Shown: piece after piece, positions 13,024 through 18,495 of the stretch
Layout: every line of letters starts with the position of its first letter
Position numbering within the stretch: position 1 is the stretch's first letter
Assembly: GCA_958417755.1 (NCBI GenBank)
Contig: CATZDY010000049.1
Span: 1 to 18,495 of the forward strand
From: an uncultured Peptococcaceae bacterium
Lineage (GTDB): Bacteria > Bacillota > Desulfotomaculia > Desulfotomaculales > Desulfocucumaceae
Length of the DNA: 18,495 nucleotides
Direction: 5' to 3'
Position numbers and translations under genes: made by a program
Notes under the pieces: generated by a model
Seen by the model: only the letters and a program-made list of their open reading frames with translations
Told to the model about the DNA's origin: nothing
Database searches by the model: none

Positions 13024-14889
13024 ATGGCCAAGATCATTGTATTGGATCAGGAAACAGCGAATAAAATTGCTGCCGGGGAAGTGGTGGAAAGACCTGCTTC
13101 TGCAGTAAAGGAATTGGTGGAAAATTCTTTAGATGCCGGAGCCCGAGCCATTGATATTCGTATTGAAGAAGGCGGATTGAAAAGCATTACAGTGGTGGAT
13201 AATGGCTGCGGTATGGACTTGGAAGATGCTAAAAAAGCTTTTGTACGACATGCCACCAGCAAAATTACGAAAGTGGAAGATTTAGATGCCATTGCCACTT
13301 TAGGTTTTAGAGGGGAAGCCTTGTCCAGTATTGCAGCGGTAAGTAAAATTTATGTAAAGACAAGACCGCCAGAATCATCCAGTGGAACAGCGATGGAGAT
13401 ACAGGGCGGTCAAATTGTTTCTGTTGTTCCCACCGGTTGCCCTTCAGGGACTAGCCTTATGGTGGAGAATTTATTTTTTAATACCCCAGCCAGACGCAAA
13501 CATATGAAAAGCATTGCTGTTGAATCCGGTCTTATTGGTGATGTGATTGCTAAAATCGCTTTGGCCAATCCCCAGGTGCGCATTCGTTTATTTCATGATA
13601 ATCGTCAAGTATTCAATGGAGGAGAAGGAAATTTACTGCATGTTTTGGCTGCTGTATACGGGGTAAAGGTGGCAGCGGAGATGTTGCCTTTTCAGAGCCA
13701 ATTGGATGGCGTTCTTGTGGAAGGATATGTGAGCAAACCCACCATAAGCCGAAAAAGTAAGCGCTATATTGATGTATTTGTCAATCAGCGCTATGTAAAG
13801 AGCAATACCATTACAGCAGCTGTTACAGAAGCTTTCCGCAGTGTTTTACCCCAAGGTCGTTTTCCCATTGCAGTGGTAAAGGTATCATTGGCTCCTCATT
13901 TGGTGGATGTAAATATTCACCCTGCCAAAATGGAAATAAAAATCCTTGGGGAACAGATGATTTTTGATATGATCCGTTCCTCCATACGCAAAGCTATATA
14001 TACCGAGGGAATTGTACCCACAATGGTGCCGAAAAATATGGGAAAGTTGCTAAAAGCAGAGGTGAAGAAGCCTCAAATTTTTGAGGGGGTAAAACCTCCC
14101 ACCATCCAAGAAGTACGGCAAACCTATGAAAATTATCATGCAACAAAACAAAAGACACACTTGGTTTCTGATACTGTTCGTGATGATTTGAAACAATATG
14201 TTGCTAAAACACCTGTCCAGCCTAGGAAAATAGAAGGAAATCCAAAGGAAAAAAAAGATAAAGTACATGGGACTTTGGATTTACCTCTGGCGCAAGATGA
14301 TTCCCGGGCATTGATCCAATCATTGCACTTTCTTAGCTTTTTACCACCAACTTATATTTTATGTGGAGGAAAGGATGGGCTTTATGTTTTGGATCAACAT
14401 GCTGCCCACGAAAGAGTATTGTATGAAAAGTTTCTCCATGTCTTTACCAATCATCAGGTATCAATTCAATATCTGTTGATTCCCCAGCCTTTGCAATTAA
14501 CCCATAGAGAAATGGAATTGGTAAGGGAAAATGCTGACTTTATGCAGCATTTGGGTGTGGTTTTGGAGGATTTTGGCCGGGATACCGTGGTTTTAAGGGG
14601 AGTTCCTGCGGGTTTATCCGAGGGAAAGGAAGAAATTTTTGTAAAGGATATTTTAGATAACATAGCCAGTCAAGGAAAAGATTTTGACCAAAGTAATCTA
14701 CACTTTGCCGCTGCTGCTGCTGCCTGTGCTGCGGCTATAAAGTCTGGTACTAAATCTGGCTTGGAAGAAGCAGATTCTTTGATTCAACAGTTAATGAAGG
14801 CAAAAAATCCATACACTTGTCCTCATGGTAGACCAACCATCATTTGTATTACCACAAAAGAGCTGGCTACCAGGTTTAAACGAATCTAA
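13024..14889 (+). CDS. mutL: DNA mismatch repair protein MutL (endonuclease type)
   Basis: MutL links MutS to strand incision. This 621-residue protein has the N-terminal GHKL ATPase: Glu30 and Asn34 in KELVENSLDAGA, DNGCGM (about 60-65), ATSKI, and TLGFRGEALSS. A charged, low-complexity linker (about 335-435) joins the C-terminal dimerisation domain. That domain carries the endonuclease motif DQHAAHERVLYE (457-468) and the CPHGRPT block (599-605), as in bacteria that lack MutH and Dam-directed repair. The ATG at 13024 is chosen with GGGGGTG 6 nt before it; an in-frame GTG at 13021 overlaps the previous stop. Its separation from mutS by two unrelated genes is unusual, since the two are often adjacent in Firmicutes. 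Confidence 0.97.
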   Translation: MAKIIVLDQETANKIAAGEVVERPASAVKELVENSLDAGARAIDIRIEEGGLKSITVVDNGCGMDLEDAKKAFVRHATSKITKVEDLDAIATLGFRGEALSSIAAVSKIYVKTRPPESSSGTAMEIQGGQIVSVVPTGCPSGTSLMVENLFFNTPARRKHMKSIAVESGLIGDVIAKIALANPQVRIRLFHDNRQVFNGGEGNLLHVLAAVYGVKVAAEMLPFQSQLDGVLVEGYVSKPTISRKSKRYIDVFVNQRYVKSNTITAAVTEAFRSVLPQGRFPIAVVKVSLAPHLVDVNIHPAKMEIKILGEQMIFDMIRSSIRKAIYTEGIVPTMVPKNMGKLLKAEVKKPQIFEGVKPPTIQEVRQTYENYHATKQKTHLVSDTVRDDLKQYVAKTPVQPRKIEGNPKEKKDKVHGTLDLPLAQDDSRALIQSLHFLSFLPPTYILCGGKDGLYVLDQHAAHERVLYEKFLHVFTNHQVSIQYLLIPQPLQLTHREMELVRENADFMQHLGVVLEDFGRDTVVLRGVPAGLSEGKEEIFVKDILDNIASQGKDFDQSNLHFAAAAAACAAAIKSGTKSGLEEADSLIQQLMKAKNPYTCPHGRPTIICITTKELATRFKRI

Positions 14890-14917
14890 AAGAATAATTG
14901 TTGAAAGGGATTGTATT

Positions 14918-15718
14918 GTGAAACTGGTTGTAACCACTGCACATGGGTTGGAAGAAGAATTATGCGGGCAGGCCCGGGACATTGCTACACAGCTTGGTGC
15001 TTCTTATGTGTCAAGAAAGCAGAGCAATTTAAAAAAATTAGCTTTGCAATGGAAAGCCGAGGGTGTAGTGGTGGTGGCTAAACAAAGAATAAGTTGCCAT
15101 TGGCATGGGGGAGAATTTTTTTTTCATCCTAGTATGGCCCAGTTACGGCTCAAAGAAATGATGGCTGGAAAACAGGATGCTATGGTTCGGTATCTGGGGA
15201 TAGAACAAGGAGATACAATATTGGACTGCACCTTAGGCCTTGGGTCAGATGCCTTGATAGCTGCCTTTGCTGCTGGAGAAAAGGGAGGCGTAACAGGGCT
15301 TGAAAGTTCTCCTTTGATTGCTTTGTTGGTGGAACATGGTCTTGGTGGATTACAAAAAAATCAGGGCCCTTTGGGGGAATCTTCCCAAAGAATCCAAGTT
15401 TGTAGAATGGATTATAGAGATTTTTTATATCAAGCAGATACAAATAGCTATGATATTGTTTATTTTGATCCCATGTTTAGGCAAGGGATTAAAAAATCTC
15501 CATCCATGGATGTGATGCGACCTTTTGCCAATTCTTCTCCCTTGGCGCCGGAGTTTATTACAGAAGCGTTCCGGGTATGTCGCAAGAGAGTTGTTTTAAA
15601 AGAGAAAAAGAATAGCCTGGAGTTTGTGCGATTGGGTTTTCCCAGGGTGGTAGGGGGAAAACATGCTCCTGTGGCCTATGGAATTTGGGATAAACGGAGT
15701 GCTGATTGGGTTGGATAA
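14918..15718 (+). CDS. RsmJ-like class I SAM-dependent methyltransferase
   Basis: This 266-residue Rossmann-fold methyltransferase has SAM motif I DCTLGLGSDAL (103-113), the acidic residue Glu129 at the end of strand 2, and DIVYFDPMF (179-187) as motif IV. The stretch DPMFRQGIKKS...MRPF resembles RsmJ (DPMF...KS...MR.F), the gamma-proteobacterial enzyme that methylates 16S rRNA G1516. An rRNA or other nucleic-acid target is therefore likely but not proven. The first 80 residues form a separate N-terminal part seen in Firmicutes relatives. GTG 14918 is chosen because GAAAGGGA lies 7 nt upstream; the longer frame from 14825 overlaps mutL. It sits 28 nt after mutL and overlaps miaA by 8 nt. Confidence 0.8.
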   Translation: MKLVVTTAHGLEEELCGQARDIATQLGASYVSRKQSNLKKLALQWKAEGVVVVAKQRISCHWHGGEFFFHPSMAQLRLKEMMAGKQDAMVRYLGIEQGDTILDCTLGLGSDALIAAFAAGEKGGVTGLESSPLIALLVEHGLGGLQKNQGPLGESSQRIQVCRMDYRDFLYQADTNSYDIVYFDPMFRQGIKKSPSMDVMRPFANSSPLAPEFITEAFRVCRKRVVLKEKKNSLEFVRLGFPRVVGGKHAPVAYGIWDKRSADWVG

Positions 15719-16688
15719 AACAAAAGATAAAAAAATACCACTTTTTGTGCTTGTAGGTCCCACAGCTACGGGGAAAACCGAAATAGCAGTCATCTTGGCG
15801 CAGCATTGGCATGGAGAAGTGGTTTCAGCAGATTCCATGTTGGTATATAAATCCATGGATATCGGAACTGCAAAACCATCCTTACAGGAAAGGCAAGGCA
15901 TAGTACATCATATGATTGATGTAGTAGAGCCTGAGGAAGAGTTTACTGTGGCCCGTTATATGGGGATGGCGAAACAAGCAATTGAAGAGATTGCCCATAG
16001 GGGAAAATTACCTATGTTGGTGGGGGGTACAGGATTATATATCCAAAGCATCATAGAAACAGTGAATTTTGGCTTAGCAAAACCTGATGGGCAAATCAGA
16101 GAAGCATTGATGCATTTGATAGAAGAAAAGGGCAAGGAATATGTTCATACAATGTTACAACAAGTGGATCCTGTGACCGCCTGCCGCCTTCACCCCAATG
16201 ATGTAAAGAGGGTGGTGAGGGCTTTAGAAGTGTATCAAAAGACAGGAAAACCTATGTCCCAAATGATTATGCATCATGAAGATTCACCATATGATTTATA
16301 TGTATTTGGACTGACCATGGATAGACAGAAGCTTTACACAAAGATCAATCAACGGGTGGATAAGATGATTCAGGAGGGGTTGGTTGAAGAGGTAAAACAT
16401 TTGTGGGAGAGCGGTTGTCATGAAGAGTTTACTTCCATGCAAGGATTGGGTTATAAAGAAATGCTTGCTTATATCAAAGGAGAAATATCTTTTTTAGAGG
16501 CAGTGGAAAAGCTGAAACAAGGAACCAGAAGGTTGGCAAAACGACAACTTACCTGGTTTAAACGGGATAAACGGATTCAATGGATTGTTGTTGATCATTA
16601 TCAAAATGCCGGAGAAGTTGCTCAGAAAATTATAGACCTGGCAGCAGGAATCCCAAGGCCTGTGTCGAAACCATTTAATGGGTTGTAA
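15711..16688 (+). CDS. miaA: tRNA dimethylallyltransferase MiaA
   Basis: MiaA transfers a dimethylallyl group from DMAPP to N6 of A37, making i6A, the substrate of MiaB. The P-loop GPTATGKT is at 16-23. ADSMLVYKSMDIGTAKP (40-56) holds the conserved Asp41-Ser42 and the tRNA-binding segment; Leu replaces the Gln common in Firmicutes at position 44, as also seen in E. coli. VGGTGLYI, QGLGYKEM and RRLAKRQLTWFKRD follow in the expected order. The TTG start at 15711 gives 325 residues, with GGAGTG (15696-15701) a slightly distant ribosome site and an 8-nt overlap with the methyltransferase. Upstream in-frame codons lie inside that gene and look non-native. The start is the least certain part of this call. 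Confidence 0.95.
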   Translation: MDKTKDKKIPLFVLVGPTATGKTEIAVILAQHWHGEVVSADSMLVYKSMDIGTAKPSLQERQGIVHHMIDVVEPEEEFTVARYMGMAKQAIEEIAHRGKLPMLVGGTGLYIQSIIETVNFGLAKPDGQIREALMHLIEEKGKEYVHTMLQQVDPVTACRLHPNDVKRVVRALEVYQKTGKPMSQMIMHHEDSPYDLYVFGLTMDRQKLYTKINQRVDKMIQEGLVEEVKHLWESGCHEEFTSMQGLGYKEMLAYIKGEISFLEAVEKLKQGTRRLAKRQLTWFKRDKRIQWIVVDHYQNAGEVAQKIIDLAAGIPRPVSKPFNGL

Positions 16689-16717
16689 AAGGAAAAATTA
16701 GCAATGGGGGGAAATTA

Positions 16718-16960
16718 ATGACTAAAATTCAAATAAATTTACAAGATGCTTTCTTAAATCAAGTTCGCAAAGAGAATATTCCTGTTACTATCTTTTTGGT
16801 TAATGGTTTTCAATTAAAAGGTATGGTTCGGGGATTCGATAATTTTACAGTGATTTTAGAGAGCGATGGAAAGCAACAAATGGTATATAAGCATGCCATT
16901 TCGACCATTTCGCCATTTCGACCAGTCAATACTTCTTTTTCAGAAAACAAACCAATATAA
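16718..16960 (+). CDS. hfq: RNA-binding protein Hfq
   Basis: Hfq is a hexameric Sm-like protein that binds small RNAs and mRNAs. The 80 residues show the Sm1 region (about 9-45, with NLQDAFLNQVRKENIPVTIFL at 7-27) and the Sm2 motif YKHAIS (57-62), whose Tyr-Lys-His residues line the proximal poly(U) site. The tail after 70 is short, as in Firmicutes Hfq. GGGGGGAAATTA immediately precedes the ATG. It follows miaA by 29 nt and is the last gene before a strong terminator, the same miaA-hfq order found in many bacteria. Confidence 0.97.
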   Translation: MTKIQINLQDAFLNQVRKENIPVTIFLVNGFQLKGMVRGFDNFTVILESDGKQQMVYKHAISTISPFRPVNTSFSENKPI

Positions 16961-17015
16961 ATTCTCCATAAAACAGTTTTCTATCATAAAAAAGAATCAA
17001 TCATGTTGGGCATCA

Positions 17016-17045
17016 AGTCTCTTCGCAAAGAAGAGGCTTTTTTTT
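17016..17045 (+). terminator. Intrinsic terminator after hfq
   Basis: AGTCTCTTC (17016-17024) pairs with GAAGAGGCT (17030-17038), 9 bp including one G-T pair, around GCAAA. Seven T residues follow (17039-17045). It ends the miaB-to-hfq run. Confidence 0.88.
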
Positions 17046-17262
17046 GACCTGAGGTCAGTCTAAGGTTTTGTTTGCGTATACATGATAGTAGCTTTTCATA
17101 ATCCCTTTGAGCAAAAGCATGTTTTGCGGATTTTTTATGTCATTCAATGGTAGTGAATGTTTCATTTTAAGTATCTTTGTAACAGGTTTTATGTTGTTAG
17201 AAATTTAGCGTCAACAAGGTTTATGATTCATCATTCCTGAAATAAAGAAGGTGTTTGTTTTG
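17046..17262 (+). other. Intergenic region upstream of spoVK-like gene
   Basis: No gene is seen here. It holds three short inverted repeats: TGACCT-G-AGGTCA (17045-17057, sharing one T with the terminator run), GCAAAA/TTTTGC (17111-17127) with six T shortly after, and CATTCA/TGAATG (17141-17159). None is strong. I could not place a convincing sporulation sigma-factor promoter, although one is expected if spoVK is developmentally controlled. Confidence 0.4.
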
Positions 17263-18252
17263 GTGAAAATCAATATGTGGCAACAGCCCCAAAGCATTGA
17301 AGTACCTCGCAGGGCAGTGCAGCTTCCAAGACATAAAGTTTCGTCAAAGAAAGCCTTAGATAAGCAGCAGCTGGAAAATAGGGTGGGAAAAGCAGATAAA
17401 AAGATGGTGGATGAGCAACTGGACGGGGGTAGCAATGAGATTCAACCAGTGATCGATGAATTGAATGCTTTGGTTGGTTTAAAAGAGATTAAAAAGCTGG
17501 TCCATGAAATTTATGCTTATGTGGAGATTCAAAAAAGACGTCAAAAAGAAAAACTATTCAATGAGCCCCAGGCTTTGCACATGATTTTTAAGGGCAATCC
17601 TGGCACAGGGAAAACAACAGTGGCAAGAATTATTGGTAAGTTGTTAAAAGCAGCAGGTATCTTGCCCAAGGGGCATTTGGTAGAAGTGGAACGAGCGGAT
17701 TTGGTGGGGGAATACATTGGACATACAGCCCAAAAAACCAGAGATATGTTAAAAAAATCCAAAGGTGGCGTTATGTTTGTTGATGAAGCTTATTCATTGG
17801 CCCGGGGAGGGGATAAAGATTTTGGGAAGGAAGCCATTGATGCCTTGGTCAAGGGAATGGAGGATCATAAGGATTCTTTGGTAGTGGTGTTGGCAGGTTA
17901 TCAGGAGGAAATGGATCTTTTTCTAGAGAGTAATCCTGGTTTGCGTTCCCGCTTTCCTATACATTTATCTTTTCCTGATTATACCACAGATGATTTGATG
18001 GAAATCGCGGATTTGATGTTACACAAGAAAGAATATCAACTGAACTTACCAGCAAGGGAAGAATTGCGACGGATTGTCAATTTAAAATCATCCAGCCATA
18101 AACATAGCGGTAATGCTCGTTTGGTGCGCAATATGGTGGAAAAATCCATTCGCCAGCAAGCTGTGCGTTTGATTGCCCTGGAAAATACCACCAGAGATGA
18201 ATTGATGACCATTATCAGGGAGGATATTGTGGCTGTTTGGCATAATTATTGA
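17263..18252 (+). CDS. spoVK: Stage V sporulation protein K-like AAA+ ATPase (CbbX/SpoVK family)
   Basis: This AAA+ ATPase is related to B. subtilis SpoVK, needed for spore maturation, and to the rubisco activase CbbX. With the GTG start it has 329 residues. A basic, poorly conserved N-terminal part (1-60) precedes the AAA+ core. Walker A is GNPGTGKTT (111-119), Walker B VMFVDEAYSL has Asp174-Glu175, Arg228/Arg230 in NPGLRSRFP are the probable arginine finger and neighbour, and SGNARLVRN is sensor 2. GAAGGTG (17247-17253) supports GTG 17263; TTG 17260 is also possible, and the frame opens at 17251 inside the ribosome site. No rubisco genes are nearby, and position downstream of hfq matches B. 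subtilis, so the sporulation assignment is favoured. Confidence 0.88.
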   Translation: MKINMWQQPQSIEVPRRAVQLPRHKVSSKKALDKQQLENRVGKADKKMVDEQLDGGSNEIQPVIDELNALVGLKEIKKLVHEIYAYVEIQKRRQKEKLFNEPQALHMIFKGNPGTGKTTVARIIGKLLKAAGILPKGHLVEVERADLVGEYIGHTAQKTRDMLKKSKGGVMFVDEAYSLARGGDKDFGKEAIDALVKGMEDHKDSLVVVLAGYQEEMDLFLESNPGLRSRFPIHLSFPDYTTDDLMEIADLMLHKKEYQLNLPAREELRRIVNLKSSSHKHSGNARLVRNMVEKSIRQQAVRLIALENTTRDELMTIIREDIVAVWHNY

Positions 18253-18315
18253 CAAAGCTTATCATTTTTGCCTCATCAACACAAGTATTTTGAGGAATAA
18301 GGGGAGAATTTTTTT

Positions 18316-18495
18316 ATGAGAGGGTTAGATATTGAAAGCAAGATAATACAGCTGGCAGAAGAAGTGGATGCTGAGATAGTAACGCAATGCCAGACATATG
18401 AAACCCTATCCATGCACAACCATCTCAAAGTGTTACAAGCCTTTCATAAAGCAAAGGTCAGTGATTATCATTTAAAACCAGGCTCTGGTTATGGT
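18316..18495 (+). CDS. Methionine gamma-lyase family / YnbB (ALUM_RES) PLP enzyme, 5' end only
   Basis: Sixty codons are visible before the window ends. The ATG follows GGGGAGA (18301-18307). The sequence MRGLDIESKIIQLAEEVDAE ... HNHLKVLQAFHKAKVSDYHL ending in GSGYG matches the start of the family annotated as aluminium resistance protein or methionine gamma-lyase-like, a cytoplasmic PLP-dependent Cys/Met metabolism enzyme of about 420 residues. The residues ending in GSGYG fit the family's characteristic (S/G)xGYGYDD block. In B. subtilis ynbB also lies downstream of spoVK, followed by glnR-glnA. The catalytic lysine lies beyond the edge. Confidence 0.8.
   Translation, partial: MRGLDIESKIIQLAEEVDAEIVTQCQTYETLSMHNHLKVLQAFHKAKVSDYHLKPGSGYG

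Noticed and set aside
17075..17090. CATGATA resembling a sigma-F/sigma-G -10 box before spoVK
   Set aside because: No matching -35 element is found at the proper distance, and the site is about 175 nt from the start codon.
1..18495. CRISPR arrays, tRNA or rRNA genes, complete insertion sequences
   Set aside because: I looked for spaced direct repeats, cloverleaf signatures and transposases on both strands and saw none that hold up.

Overview
The window looks like a low-GC Gram-positive chromosome segment, most likely from an endospore-forming anaerobic Clostridia/Peptococcaceae-type bacterium. The evidence is strong purine-rich Shine-Dalgarno sites, frequent GTG and TTG starts, a spoVK homologue, a MutL with an endonuclease motif, and the gene order miaB - ricA/ymcA-like - mutS - mutL - miaA - hfq - spoVK - ynbB-like, which parallels Bacillus subtilis. 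I cannot name the genus from the sequence alone.

Left part (1-3960): a reverse-strand, archaeal-type cofactor-independent phosphoglycerate mutase runs off the left edge. Diverging from it is a near-consensus promoter feeding a yybP-ykoY (Mn2+-sensing) riboswitch whose closing stem shares bases with an intrinsic terminator. The controlled gene is a CaCA-family cation antiporter. The membrane metalloprotease gene htpX and a flavodoxin-fold iron-sulfur flavoprotein-like gene follow.

Middle island (3961-5260): this AT-rich stretch separates the left genes from the mutSL cluster. It holds a terminator, a GC-richer structured element of unknown origin, and a self-contained regulatory cassette. The cassette is a strong promoter bracketed by two long palindromes with the same half-sites and spacing, followed by a three-helix membrane protein, an XRE-type small repressor and a DUF4177 mini-protein. 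A short remnant that resembles the C-terminus of a 3-hydroxyacid dehydrogenase closes the island.

Right part (5266-18495): a dense forward-strand cluster for tRNA modification and DNA mismatch repair. miaB and miaA make ms2i6A37, mutS and mutL do mismatch repair, a RicA/YlbF-family protein with a cysteine-rich tail lies between miaB and mutS, and an RsmJ-like methyltransferase lies between mutL and miaA. hfq and a terminator end the run, and spoVK and the start of a YnbB-like PLP enzyme follow. The most unusual part is a two-gene insertion between mutS and mutL: a hydantoinase/oxoprolinase-type ATPase overlapping a histone-deacetylase-fold amidohydrolase with a C-terminal paired-CxxC domain. 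The overlaps from 9958 to 15718 suggest that hyuA-like, HDAC-like, mutL, methyltransferase and miaA are translated as one unit.
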